This document shows positions 51,993 through 60,766 of a stretch of 64,000 bases of DNA, one piece after another. The DNA is from Bauldia sp. (GTDB lineage Bacteria > Pseudomonadota > Alphaproteobacteria > Rhizobiales > Kaistiaceae), in assembly GCA_026126065.1 (NCBI GenBank), contig JAHCJY010000006.1, positions 186,001 to 250,000 on the forward strand, in the 5' to 3' direction. The translations under genes and the position numbers were made by a program. The notes beneath the pieces are model-generated. The model was not told where the DNA came from. It was given only the letters and a program-made list of their open reading frames with translations, and searched no databases. Every line of letters starts with the position of its first letter. Within the stretch, counting starts at the first letter, position 1.

Positions 51993-53602
51993 CGCAGCTG
52001 CTCCGGCGCAAAGCGGTGCAGCACGTAGCGCTCGACGAGCGCGACGAGACCGTAGCCGGCAACCGAAACAAGCGTCAGCACGACAACGCAGCTCCACAGG
52101 AGATTGTAGGCGCTGGTCGAGGCCGTCAGCGCCATGAGGTTGCCGATGCCGGTGCCCGTCGCGAGCCATTCGGCGACCGTCGCCGCCAGCACGGCCGCCG
52201 GCACCGCCATCCGGGCCGCGGCGAAGAAGGCGGGAAGAGCCGACGGAATGCGCGCCGTCACCAGCGTGCGGACACCCCCGGCGCGATAGACACCGAACAG
52301 ATCGACCACCTGGCCCGGCGTCTGCCGAAGACCCTGCGCGACGGCGACGAGCGTCGGGAAGAATGTGAGCGTGCCGACGATGATCAGCATGCCGAACGCG
52401 CCACGCCCGAAAGCCAGGACGATCAGCGGCGCGGTCGCGATGATCGGGATCGAGCGGAGGGCGATGGCGATCGGCGTCGCGGCGCGGCCGGCGGCGGGAT
52501 AGAGCTCGAACAGGCACGCAGCGAGAAAGCCGATCACAAGGCCGGCAATGTAGCCGGGCACCGTGACGGAAAGCGTCTCGGCGAGCGCGCTCAGCACGCG
52601 CTCGCGGTTCGCCCCCGAGGCGGGAAGATTGAACAGGTAATTCCACACGTCTGAAGGCCGCTTGGCGAAGAACGGGTGCAGATCGAAGAGCTCGAGCAGC
52701 GCCCACCACAGCCCGATCGCGACGACCGTCGTCAGCACCACCGCAAGGACGCCCGTGACGATGCGCCGGCCCGGCGCACTCCGGTCAGGCGTCGGCGGCG
52801 CGGCGAGCAGAACGGGCGGCGCACCGTGTGAGAACCGCTTCCCCACCCAGCCGATGGCGACGTAGCCGGCAATCGATGTCACCGTCGCAATCACCGCGAT
52901 GGCCCAGGTGCCGGCGACGTCGAGCGTGCGGATGGCCTGGATTGTCAGGACGCCAAGGCCACGCTCGGCGCCGGTGAACTCGCCCACCATGGCGCCGAGG
53001 AACGCGGCCGGAGCGGCGATCTGGAGGCCGGCGACGAGGTAGGGAATCGAGGCGCGGGCGCGGACATGGATGAGCGTCTGGAACCTGCCGCGACCATAGC
53101 TCGCAACGAGGTCAGGCCAGGATGACGGCACGGCCTTGAAGCCGACGAGAAGCGGAATGAGCGTTGTGTAGTAGACCGCGAGCGCCGCCAGCGTGACCTG
53201 CGGTCCGATGCCGGGGCCGAAGATCACCCGCAGGATCGGGCCGGTCGCGACCAGCGGCAGGCAGAAGACGACCAGTGCCAGAGCCTGGACCAGACGCTCG
53301 GCGCGCGCGGCCAGCGACGCCACTCCGGCGAGAAGGATCGCCGTAGCGTTGCCGATGAGGAAACCGAGCAGCGCCGCCCAGAGCGTCGTCCTCAGCGCGC
53401 GCCCATAGAGCGCCGCGCCCTCGTCAATGCGCGCGACGATCTCGCTCGGGGCGGCGATGATGTAGGAGCCCGCAAGGAGCGTCCGGGCGACGACTTCCCA
53501 CAGCAGCAGGAAGGCGACGATTCCCGCGGTGGTGATGGCCCAGCCCGGCAGTGCAGGGAAACGCTGCCGCGAGCCTGAGGCGCCTTCCGTGATCGCCGTC
53601 AT
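51989..53602 (-). CDS. ABC transporter permease, fused tandem (SsuC/ThiX-type)
   Basis: A 537-residue inner-membrane protein made of two homologous permease units in one chain. The first spans residues about 20-270 (EAA-like loop near ASYGRGRFQTLIHVRARASIP) and the second about 290-530 (DLFGVYRAGGVRTLVTARIPSALP). Each carries about five or six spans of the nitrate/sulfonate/taurine importer type. Normally two copies of a 250-residue permease dimerise; here they are covalently linked. The ATG at 53602 overlaps the ATPase stop in ATGA. A longer open frame to 54313 runs antisense-like through the ATPase gene and is rejected. Confidence 0.88.
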   Translation of the reverse strand: MTAITEGASGSRQRFPALPGWAITTAGIVAFLLLWEVVARTLLAGSYIIAAPSEIVARIDEGAALYGRALRTTLWAALLGFLIGNATAILLAGVASLAARAERLVQALALVVFCLPLVATGPILRVIFGPGIGPQVTLAALAVYYTTLIPLLVGFKAVPSSWPDLVASYGRGRFQTLIHVRARASIPYLVAGLQIAAPAAFLGAMVGEFTGAERGLGVLTIQAIRTLDVAGTWAIAVIATVTSIAGYVAIGWVGKRFSHGAPPVLLAAPPTPDRSAPGRRIVTGVLAVVLTTVVAIGLWWALLELFDLHPFFAKRPSDVWNYLFNLPASGANRERVLSALAETLSVTVPGYIAGLVIGFLAACLFELYPAAGRAATPIAIALRSIPIIATAPLIVLAFGRGAFGMLIIVGTLTFFPTLVAVAQGLRQTPGQVVDLFGVYRAGGVRTLVTARIPSALPAFFAAARMAVPAAVLAATVAEWLATGTGIGNLMALTASTSAYNLLWSCVVVLTLVSVAGYGLVALVERYVLHRFAPEQLR

Positions 53603-54492
53603 CCGGCGCCCCCGGCCGCCAGCTTGATGCGGGGAATGGCCGGCATCGGGGCGGCTGCGGGTTGGAGGGGAACGCCAGGCTCGTCGCGATCGACGCCCAG
53701 CGCCTCCGCGACCCGGTCCGCGACCTCGAGGAACGTTTGGGACTTCAGCTGCGCGGCGTTGCGCGGCCGGGACAGCGGCACCGGAATGCGCGCTATGACC
53801 CGGCCGGGGCGCGGGCTCATGACCACGACCTCGTCGGCAAGCAGCACGGCTTCGGGAATGGAATGGGTCACCAGGAGGCCGGTGGCGCCATGCTCTTCCC
53901 ACAGCCGTGGCAGCTCGATGTTGAGCCGCCGGCGGGTCAGTTCGTCGACGGCGCCAAAGGGCTCGTCGAGGAGAAGGAGGCGCGGGCCGGTGGCGAGGCA
54001 GCGCGCGATCGCCGCCCGCTGCCGCATGCCGCCCGACAGCTCCGCCGGGCGCGCGCGCTCGAAGCCGGCGAGCCCGACCATCATGATCAGATTGGCGACC
54101 AGCTCGTCGGCCCGGTCCTGCCCGGCGAGCTGGCGGGCGAGCGCGATGTTGGCCTCGACGGTCCGCCAGGGCAGCAGCGCCGCGTCCTGGAAGGCGACCG
54201 CAACCTCGCCGCGCCGGTTGACGGCGCCCGGCGGCTGGCCGTCGATGGTCACGCCGCCCGACGTCGCCCGGTCGAGTCCGGCGATCATCCGGAGGACCGT
54301 CGACTTGCCGCATCCCGACGGGCCGACCAGCGCCGTCATCGTGCCTGGCGCAAGCGTCAGGTCAAACCCGTCGAGCGCGACCACTTCGGACTTGCGCCGG
54401 CCGAACCGCTTGGTGACGTCTGCGACCCTGACCTCAGGCAGGCTAACCGGACGCGGACGCCCCTCCGCGTCGAACAGCCTGTGGTCAGGCAT
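53599..54492 (-). CDS. ABC transporter ATP-binding protein (SsuB/TauB-type)
   Basis: A 297-residue ATPase with Walker A GPSGCGKST near residue 57, the signature LSGGMRQRAAIARCLA near 150, Walker B LLLLDEPFGAVDELTRR near 172 and VTHSIPEAV near 207. The C-terminal 60 residues are Pro-rich and not conserved. It energises the fused permease. Its ATG overlaps the binding-protein stop by eight bases (ATGCCTGA). Confidence 0.9.
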   Translation of the reverse strand: MPDHRLFDAEGRPRPVSLPEVRVADVTKRFGRRKSEVVALDGFDLTLAPGTMTALVGPSGCGKSTVLRMIAGLDRATSGGVTIDGQPPGAVNRRGEVAVAFQDAALLPWRTVEANIALARQLAGQDRADELVANLIMMVGLAGFERARPAELSGGMRQRAAIARCLATGPRLLLLDEPFGAVDELTRRRLNIELPRLWEEHGATGLLVTHSIPEAVLLADEVVVMSPRPGRVIARIPVPLSRPRNAAQLKSQTFLEVADRVAEALGVDRDEPGVPLQPAAAPMPAIPRIKLAAGGAG

Positions 54493-55480
54493 AAATCTCT
54501 TCCAGGATCGACCGGTCCCAGATGTCCGGCGTGACCGTGATGCCGATCGCGGCGAGCGTGGCGACGTTCTCCGCGACCGTCTCGTCGGTCCACCAGCCGA
54601 AGCCGAACTCGTCGGTCAGCGGCGAGAACATCAGCTTGATCTGTTCGCTCGCCGTCAGCTTCTGTACTTCAAGGTCGAGCCCGAGATCCGGGAACATGGC
54701 CACGGTGAGTTCGGCCGCGGCGTCCGTGTCTTCCCGGTAGGCGTTCCAGCCGGCGATTTCGCCGCGGAGGAGTCGGATCACCTCGTCGCGCCGGTTGGCA
54801 AGGCTGTCGTCGGTGACGATGTAGGTCTGGCTGTGGACCGAGTAGCCGTAGTCGGCGAGCAGCATCGTCACGTTCGGAATGCCGCGAAGCGTCAGCGCGA
54901 TCGGGAGGTCGGTCAGCCAGCACAGCAGGCAGTCGACTTCGCCGTTGGCAAGCGGCGCCGCGTCATACTGGGTCGGCACGATCGTGATCGCGTTGAAGTC
55001 GACGTCGTTGAACGTGCAGATCGCCTGAAGGATCGGCGTGTTGGTGGTGGCCATGCCGATCCGCTTGCCGACGAGGTCGGCCGGTGTGTTGACCGGGTTT
55101 GCCGGCAGCGAGCAGATCGTGAACGGGTTCTTCTGCATCGCGACGGCGATGATCTTGAACGGCGCGCCTTCCATGATCGCCGGCCCGGCATAGTCGGCCG
55201 CCGAGATGCCCATGAGCGCGGTGCCGGCGACGACCGGCGGCTCGACCGGGGCATTGGGGCCGCCCGGGAGCAGCGTCACGTCCAGCCCCTCGGCCTCCCA
55301 GATGCCCCTGTCGAGGGCGATGTAGCTGCCGCCGAACTGGGCGGAGTGCAGCCAGCTCAGCTGCAGGGTGGCGGGCGTCAGCGCCTGGCCGAAGGCGGCA
55401 CGGGGCGCGGCCAGCGCGCCGGCGCCGGCGGCGCCCATCAGCTGGAGGACCTTGCGGCGGGGAAGGAGGAGGCGGGACAT
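54485..55480 (-). CDS. NMT1/THI5-type ABC substrate-binding protein
   Basis: A 331-residue exported binding protein with a Tat-like leader (LPRRKVLQLMGAAGAGALAAP) ending near residue 31. The mature part matches the NMT1/THI5 group: LQLSWLHSAQFGGSYIALDRG near the start, a GGPNAPVEPPVVAGTALMGIS block and a CLLCWLTDLPIAL segment with a Cys pair. Family ligands include pyrimidines, riboflavin-like compounds, sulfonates and aromatic acids, so the ligand is open. It begins 33 bases after the oxygenase gene and is coupled to the ATPase gene. The same family is represented again at 60.8 kb by a clearly different paralogue. Confidence 0.87.
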   Translation of the reverse strand: MSRLLLPRRKVLQLMGAAGAGALAAPRAAFGQALTPATLQLSWLHSAQFGGSYIALDRGIWEAEGLDVTLLPGGPNAPVEPPVVAGTALMGISAADYAGPAIMEGAPFKIIAVAMQKNPFTICSLPANPVNTPADLVGKRIGMATTNTPILQAICTFNDVDFNAITIVPTQYDAAPLANGEVDCLLCWLTDLPIALTLRGIPNVTMLLADYGYSVHSQTYIVTDDSLANRRDEVIRLLRGEIAGWNAYREDTDAAAELTVAMFPDLGLDLEVQKLTASEQIKLMFSPLTDEFGFGWWTDETVAENVATLAAIGITVTPDIWDRSILEEIYA

Positions 55481-55513
55481 CGGGGGTCTCTCTGGCGGAC
55501 GGATGGGGAGGGG

Positions 55514-56488
55514 CTATCGGGTGGTCGAAAGCTCGTGCGAGGCGGCGATCTTGGAGCGGATGTACGGGCCAGCCTTGACCGGCTCGTATTTGGCGGGGTG
55601 GGCCTCGTCGACGCAGGTCGGCAGCGCCACGACCTCGGTGTTGTCGTTGGGGCCGGTGAAGGCCACCATCGACAGGCGCTGGGTCGAGCCGGTCAGTTGC
55701 CGGCTCGGATTGATTACCCGGTGAAGCGTCGAGCTCCAGCGGTCGTTGGTCCAGCGGGCCATCAGGTCGCCGACATTGATGACGAAGGAATTGTGCGGCG
55801 AGAGCGCGTCCCACCAGCCCACGACCGGATCCCAGATCTGCAGGCCGCCGGGCGCCGAATCCTGGCGAAGGATCGTCAGGCCGCCATAGTCGTGGTGCTC
55901 GCCATAGCGCAACTGGCCGGGCTTCGGCTCCTCCACCTGGTCGGGGTAGTTGACGAAGCGGAACGTCATGTTCGGGTCGGCGAAGTCGGCGTCGAAATAG
56001 TCTTCCGGCAGGTCGAGGGCGAGCGCTGACATCTCCATCAGCTGGCGGGTCAGCGTCTCGATCGAGCGCGCATAGGACTGGATGAGGCCGGTCAGCTGCG
56101 GCGGATCGGTCGGCCAGTAGTTCGGCCGGGCATTGGGATCGCCGCGGAGCTCCCGATGAATCCCGGCAAACACGAGCGCCTCGCACAGGTCCGGCGGCGT
56201 TTCGCCGGTCAGCGTGGCGGAAACGCTCTCGATCCCCATCGGCAGGTAGCCGCGCGCCTTGACCTTCTCGGGCGGCTGCAGCGCGAGCTTGGCCCCCAGC
56301 GGCATCTCGAAGAACGCCTTCGCGGCCGCATAGGTGTCGTCCATCAGCTGTCCGGGGATGCCGTGGCCGACGATGACGGCAAAGCCGATGTCCTCGAATG
56401 CCTCGCCAAAGGACTTCGCCACCGCAAGCCGCGCCTCGGCGTCGCCGAGGCGGAACGGCTCGATGTCGATGGTGGCAATTTCCGGCAT
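55514..56488 (-). CDS. Isopenicillin-N-synthase-like Fe(II)/2-oxoglutarate oxygenase
   Basis: A 324-residue oxygenase with the N-terminal DIOX_N-type region (AFEDIGFAVIVGHGIPGQLM) and the double-stranded beta-helix core. Metal ligands are in the HHDYGGLTIL motif (His, Asp) near residue 200 and LHRVIN near 258. The 2-oxoglutarate/substrate Arg-x-Ser lies in QRLSMVAF near 271. The family includes gibberellin-type oxidases, pyrimidine hydroxylases and the ethylene-forming enzyme; the substrate cannot be read. It is first in the importer/Rieske operon and diverges from the LysR gene. Confidence 0.87.
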   Translation of the reverse strand: MPEIATIDIEPFRLGDAEARLAVAKSFGEAFEDIGFAVIVGHGIPGQLMDDTYAAAKAFFEMPLGAKLALQPPEKVKARGYLPMGIESVSATLTGETPPDLCEALVFAGIHRELRGDPNARPNYWPTDPPQLTGLIQSYARSIETLTRQLMEMSALALDLPEDYFDADFADPNMTFRFVNYPDQVEEPKPGQLRYGEHHDYGGLTILRQDSAPGGLQIWDPVVGWWDALSPHNSFVINVGDLMARWTNDRWSSTLHRVINPSRQLTGSTQRLSMVAFTGPNDNTEVVALPTCVDEAHPAKYEPVKAGPYIRSKIAASHELSTTR

Positions 56489-56747
56489 GTCGAACCTCCT
56501 CGCCTGCGCCGGCGGGTTGCGGCGTGGTCCGGACAGTGTCGCGATCGGGAGCCGCTATCGGCTTCGATACGGCGAACGAGAGTCCCGGGCCGGCCGAGCC
56601 GGGTGGCGCAAGGGCAATCAAGCGACCCTCGCCGTACTTTGGAAAGCATCAAGATGCGCTTAGAATGATCGCAAATAGAGATTGCTGCCCGGCGTCGAGG
56701 CAAGTGCCACGAAGTTGGACCGACTGCAGAAATCTAAGGCATTTCAA

Positions 56748-57689
56748 ATGCTTCATGGACGGATGCTCCGCTATCTCGATGAGATCACCCGGGCCGGCTC
56801 GATCCGGAAGGCTGCGGCCCGCCTCAACGTCGCGGCCTCATCGATCAACCGGCAACTGCTCGCGCTCGAGGACGACCTCGGAGCGCCCATTTTCGATCGC
56901 AGTCCGCGCGGATTGCGGCTCACCGCCGCCGGCGAACTGCTGATCGACCATGTCCGGCAGACCCTCAAGGACAGCGCGCGTGTGCGCATGCAGATCCGGG
57001 GGCTGCGCGGCCTGATGCATGGCGAGGTGCGGGTCGTCACCGTCGGGAGCCTGGCGGTCGGCCTCCTGGCCGCGATGGTGCGCGACTTCCATGGCCGGCA
57101 CCCCCAGGTCCGGCTGACTGTACGCGTGCGCAGCCTTGAAGCGATCATCGCCGACGTCGAGAGCGGCGAGGCGGATCTCGCGCTCGCCTACGACGTCCCG
57201 AAAGGCCCGCGTCTCCGCCGCATGGCGACGATTGAATTGCCGCTCTATGCGGCGATGGCGCCGGACCATCCGCTGGCCGACCGCTTCAGCCTCCGCCTGG
57301 CCGATTGCCTCGCCTTTCCGCTGGCGCTTGCCGAGCCGGACATGTCGCTCCGCGCCATGTTCGACGCGGCGCTGCCTGACGGCGCCGACTACGCGCCGCT
57401 GGTCGAGGCGAACTCGGTGGAACTTCTGCGCAAGGCGGCAACGCGCGCGCCGGTCATCACCTTCCTCAACCAGATCGACGGCGCCGACGAATGGGCGCGC
57501 GGCGAACTGTTCCTCGTTCCGGTGCGCGAGTTCCAGGACAACCCGCAGCGGCTGACGCTGGTCCACAGAGCCAACGCGCCGCTCGCCACCGAGGCGAGCC
57601 TCTTCTCGCGCGAACTGGAACTGCTGATGGAGGGCATGCGCCGCTCCCCCGAGGACAGCCGCAACCGGCAGGCCGCAGCGGCGGATTAG
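56748..57689 (+). CDS. LysR-family transcriptional regulator
   Basis: A regulator of about 313 residues. The N-terminal winged helix (MLRYLDEITRAGSIRKAAARLNVAASSINRQL in two parts) starts near residue 6, and the effector-binding domain follows from about 95 with VRVVTVGSLAVGLLAAMV. It diverges from the oxygenase/importer/Rieske operon across 259 bases, the classical arrangement for a LysR activator of that operon. The start is uncertain: ATG 56748 is chosen, while an in-frame start at 56682 and an ATG at 56763 are alternatives. The inducer is probably the imported compound or an early intermediate. Confidence 0.88.
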   Translation: MLHGRMLRYLDEITRAGSIRKAAARLNVAASSINRQLLALEDDLGAPIFDRSPRGLRLTAAGELLIDHVRQTLKDSARVRMQIRGLRGLMHGEVRVVTVGSLAVGLLAAMVRDFHGRHPQVRLTVRVRSLEAIIADVESGEADLALAYDVPKGPRLRRMATIELPLYAAMAPDHPLADRFSLRLADCLAFPLALAEPDMSLRAMFDAALPDGADYAPLVEANSVELLRKAATRAPVITFLNQIDGADEWARGELFLVPVREFQDNPQRLTLVHRANAPLATEASLFSRELELLMEGMRRSPEDSRNRQAAAAD

Positions 57690-57922
57690 TTGTTGGACTC
57701 GAACGGATGGCGCCGTCGACTTTGGGCCGCGAAGGCGCTTCACGGCGGTTCCGACGGACTGGACCCGAGGCGCCTTGCGTGCGTCCGGTCGCCCCTCTCC
57801 CCGAACGGGGCGAGGGAAAGCGCGCCAGACCGCGGCGGTTCCTGACCGACGTCGCGGGACTCATACGTTTGCATCGTACCACTCGTTCGCCAAGTCCCCG
57901 TTGCGCCACCGGTCAACCGATA

Positions 57923-59299
57923 TCACTCCGCCAGGTCCGCCAGCTTGCCGGGATTGAGGAGGGAATGCGGGTCGGCGAGGCGCTTGAACGCGCGCTGGGG
58001 GGCGTCGGTCCGCTTCCAGCCGGCGCCGTCGAGGACATAGGTATGCGGGTTCGAGACCGACCCGCCGAGGGCCGCGATCTGGTCGATGACCGCGGCAAGC
58101 CGCTCCGCCGAGCGGAAGCGCAGCAGCGGCAGGCTCGACACGAACACGCGGCCGAAGCGGCGCTGGTACTCGAGGTGGAGCAGCATCTCGTCGCCGAAGG
58201 CGGCCTCGACCGCAGCGATGGTCTCAAGCTCGCGCCCGGCCGGAAAGCGGACCTGGAGATAGGTCATCCCAGGTTCGCTCTTGAGGGCGTGCAGCGTCGT
58301 GTGGTTCCAGGCGTATTCGTAGAGCGGCGGCGCACCCGCATCGGCGAGGGCGGCGGCCTCGGACGCCTCGGCGTCGCGCGCCCAGACAACCTTGCCGGCG
58401 AAGTCGGCCGCCATCTCCGCCATCGCCGGCGCCTGCGGCTCGGCCACCATCACGAGCGCTGCCGCGCTCCTCTCCGGCACGATCGGCTTCAGCTTCCGGA
58501 TCAGCGGCGGGATGCGGCCATCGAGGATGGTGACGAGCTTCTTGGCGATCCCTTCGGCCGCGGTGAACGCCATGCCGAACCGCGCCGCGTCGGAAAGCGA
58601 CGGGAAGGCGATGATGCGCTCGGCGTAAGGCTGGCACGGTGCGAGCGGCACGGCGACTTCGGTGATGATGCCGTTGGTGCCATAGGCGTGGACGACCTTG
58701 AGCACGTCGCGGCCGGACAGTTCCAGGATGCGCGGCGTCTCCTCGACTGTCACCACCTCCACCGCGATCACCGCCCCCGGATCGGCGATCTGGCCCCAGG
58801 TGCATGATCCTGCTCCGGCCGCGCCGCCGGCGATGAATCCGCCGATCGTCGCCTGACGCCGCGTCGAGGGAAAGAAGCGCATCTCCCATCCGCGTGGGCG
58901 CAGGGCACGATCGATCGCCAGCATGGTGGCCCCGGCCTCGAAACGGCCGGCGCCCGGCACCGCCCGGACGGTACGGTCGAGGCCCGCGAGATCGAGCACG
59001 ACGCCGCCGGCGAGCGGCACCGCCTGGCCGTAATTGCCGGTGCCCCCGCCACGGACGGTCAGCGGAACGCGGTTCCGGGCGGCCGCGGCGGCGACCCGGG
59101 TAACATCGGCCTTGTCGCGCGGCGACACGACAAGGTCGGCCTGCCGTCCCTCGAGGAGGGGCTTCAGGATCGGCGAGAACCAGAAGAAGTCGCGGCTCTT
59201 GAGCTTCAGCGTGGCGGCGTCGCTGCTGGCCGGCACGTCGCCGATGGCGGCCCGGAAGGCCGCGAGGTCAGGCGTGGCGGCGTTCAGCTGTCTTGCCAC
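57923..59299 (-). CDS. FAD-linked oxidase (GlcD/VAO-type)
   Basis: A 458-residue flavoprotein with the PCMH/VAO FAD-binding fold: LVVSPRDKADVTRVAAAAARN, the pyrophosphate-binding RGGGTGNYGQAVPLAGG near residue 78, and the TIGGFIAGGAAGAGSCTWG segment near 150. The C-terminal cap ends with the HSLLNPGKL motif typical of GlcD-type enzymes. It should oxidise a hydroxy acid or similar compound, passing electrons to an unknown acceptor. A GTG start at 59299 lies within the end of the creatininase gene (16-base overlap); no ATG fits. It ends the RidA/creatininase operon. Confidence 0.87.
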   Translation of the reverse strand: MARQLNAATPDLAAFRAAIGDVPASSDAATLKLKSRDFFWFSPILKPLLEGRQADLVVSPRDKADVTRVAAAAARNRVPLTVRGGGTGNYGQAVPLAGGVVLDLAGLDRTVRAVPGAGRFEAGATMLAIDRALRPRGWEMRFFPSTRRQATIGGFIAGGAAGAGSCTWGQIADPGAVIAVEVVTVEETPRILELSGRDVLKVVHAYGTNGIITEVAVPLAPCQPYAERIIAFPSLSDAARFGMAFTAAEGIAKKLVTILDGRIPPLIRKLKPIVPERSAAALVMVAEPQAPAMAEMAADFAGKVVWARDAEASEAAALADAGAPPLYEYAWNHTTLHALKSEPGMTYLQVRFPAGRELETIAAVEAAFGDEMLLHLEYQRRFGRVFVSSLPLLRFRSAERLAAVIDQIAALGGSVSNPHTYVLDGAGWKRTDAPQRAFKRLADPHSLLNPGKLADLAE

Positions 59300-60084
59300 A
59301 GCCGGGCGAGGTCGAAGCGATGCACGTCGCGGCAGAGCGCGACGAAGGCGGCCGCCTGGTGCTCGATGACGAGCCTGCCCTTCTCGGCCGCCGCGTTGGA
59401 GGCGTTGCCGAGCGCACCGAGCGGATTGAGGTCCTGCGCCATCCAGCCGAACTGGGATGGACCGTGCGCCCTTAGCTGGCTGAACTCCTCGATGAAGGAG
59501 AGCTGGGCGGAGCGGAAGTCGCGGGCCTTGTCCATACGCACGAGGTCGGGCCGAAGGTGCAGCATTACCGATGTTTCGACGTCGCCGCCGTGGATGCCAT
59601 AGAGGCTCTCCTCGGCCGGAAACAGATCCTCGGGGAGGCCGAACCGCGACCACCCGGTCGCCACCGCGAGCATTCCGTGCGCCACCCGGAGGTCACGCGC
59701 CACGATGTCGAGGACGGGTACGTTGCCGCCGTGCGAATTGACGAGGATGAGCTTCCTCACCCCCGCTCGGGCGACACTCGCGCCGATCTCCATCAGCATC
59801 GACCCAAGGAGCGCTGCCGGATAGGTCAGCGTGCCGGGCGAGGCGATGTGCTCGTTCGATTTGCCGACGGCCTGCGTCGGCAGCACCGTTACCGGCAGGT
59901 CCGCCGGCATCAGGGCCAGGGCGCGGGCCATCATCCCCTCGCCGATGCAGGTGTCGGTGTAGACGGGAAGATGCGGCCCGTGCTGCTCGATCGCCGCCAC
60001 CGGCAGGACCGCGATCCAGCCGCCGCCGGCCGCAGCGGCGAAGTCGGTGGTCGTCATCTCGTGCCAGTATCGCCGGGGTGGCAT
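59284..60084 (-). CDS. Creatininase-family amidohydrolase
   Basis: A 266-residue metalloenzyme with the creatininase fold. It shows IEQHGPHLPVYTD near residue 35, TQAVGKSNEH, the LVNSHGGNVPVLD motif near 116 and GIHGGDVETSVML near 160, carrying the expected His, Asp and Glu metal ligands. The family opens small cyclic amides such as creatinine and also includes enzymes of mycofactocin and riboflavin-like pathways. The ATG at 60084 is eight bases after GGAGG; an ATG six bases earlier is too close. It starts 16 bases after the RidA gene. Confidence 0.88.
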   Translation of the reverse strand: MPPRRYWHEMTTTDFAAAAGGGWIAVLPVAAIEQHGPHLPVYTDTCIGEGMMARALALMPADLPVTVLPTQAVGKSNEHIASPGTLTYPAALLGSMLMEIGASVARAGVRKLILVNSHGGNVPVLDIVARDLRVAHGMLAVATGWSRFGLPEDLFPAEESLYGIHGGDVETSVMLHLRPDLVRMDKARDFRSAQLSFIEEFSQLRAHGPSQFGWMAQDLNPLGALGNASNAAAEKGRLVIEHQAAAFVALCRDVHRFDLARLWQDS

Positions 60085-60100
60085 GTCCATTTCCTCCCGG

Positions 60101-60490
60101 TCAGCGGGCCGCGATTGCCTCGACCTCGACGACGAATTCGGGCCGGGCAAAGCCCGACACGATCATCAGCGTGGACGCCGGCGGCGGCGTTCCGGCATAG
60201 CGGTCGCGCACCGTCATGTACCCGGCGAGGTGCTCGCGCGCGCTGACATACGCGTTGATCCGGACGATGTCGGCAAGGGTCATGCCGGCTTCGCCCAGGA
60301 TCCTGCCGATGTTCTCGAAGCAGGCCGCCGCCTGGGCTTCGACGCCCTCCGGCACGGTGCCGTCGGCGTTGATGCCGAGCTGGCCCGACACGAAGACGTA
60401 TCGCGCGCCGGCCGCCACTTCCATGCCGTGACTGTAGCGGGCGAGCGGCGGCGACATGCCGGCCGGAAGAAGCGGGCGGGTTGCACTCAT
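60101..60490 (-). CDS. RidA/YjgF/YER057c/UK114 family protein
   Basis: A 129-residue protein with the family pattern: YVFVSGQLGINADGT near residue 31, CFENIGRILGEAGMTLADIVRINAY (in parts) and the C-terminal signature FARPEFVVEVEAIA. The Arg in that signature and the following Glu are the usual catalytic residues for enamine/imine hydrolysis. RidA paralogues in catabolic operons (RutC-like) deaminate reactive intermediates of pyrimidine breakdown. It is the first gene of a three-gene operon divergent from the NMT1-type importer. Confidence 0.9.
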   Translation of the reverse strand: MSATRPLLPAGMSPPLARYSHGMEVAAGARYVFVSGQLGINADGTVPEGVEAQAAACFENIGRILGEAGMTLADIVRINAYVSAREHLAGYMTVRDRYAGTPPPASTLMIVSGFARPEFVVEVEAIAAR

Positions 60491-60582
60491 GGCGCAAACG
60501 GTACGGCCCGCCGCGCTCCCGGCACAAGGGGCGCGCCGCCGAACTTTTTCGCGGTTCCTGGCGCTTTGTTGATCACCGGAAG

Positions 60583-60630
60583 GTCGCGAGCCCTCGTGCA
60601 TGACCGGCAGCCGATGCTCGGCTCGCGAGC
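60583..60630. promoter_or_regulatory. Paired TCGCGAGC sites, possible activator-binding sites
   Basis: Two related sites lie here: GGTCGCGAGC at 60583-60592 and GGCTCGCGAGC at 60620-60630. The second contains the perfect palindrome GCTCGCGAGC. They are about 37 bases apart and centred roughly 100-135 bases upstream of the transcription start predicted from the sigma-54 element, which is the usual place for enhancer-binding protein sites. The link is inference. Confidence 0.4.
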
Positions 60631-60696
60631 GGACCCGGACTGGCCGGCGCGTCCCGGACCGTCGCGGCGCTGCGGCCCTGAGGCCGGTCGCACGGC

Positions 60697-60712
60697 TGGT
60701 ACGCCTCTTGCG
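60697..60712 (+). promoter_or_regulatory. Candidate sigma-54 promoter (-24/-12)
   Basis: TGGTACGCCTCTTGCG matches the sigma-54 consensus TGGCACG-N4-TTGCW at all but two positions and has the required exact ten bases between the GG and GC doublets. Transcription should start about a dozen bases downstream, leaving a leader of roughly 40-45 bases before the binding-protein ATG at 60767. It implies control by an enhancer-binding protein, possibly nitrogen-linked. Confidence 0.65.
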
Positions 60713-60766
60713 TGGTGTTCCTCAAGGCGTCGCGCATGCGTCGCCATCCTGAGAGGGGTCCCATCC

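Noticed and set aside
53624..56029. An 801-codon plus-strand frame antisense to the ABC genes
   Set aside because: The minus-strand genes have full ABC motifs and overlapping junctions; the plus frame has none and arises from high GC.
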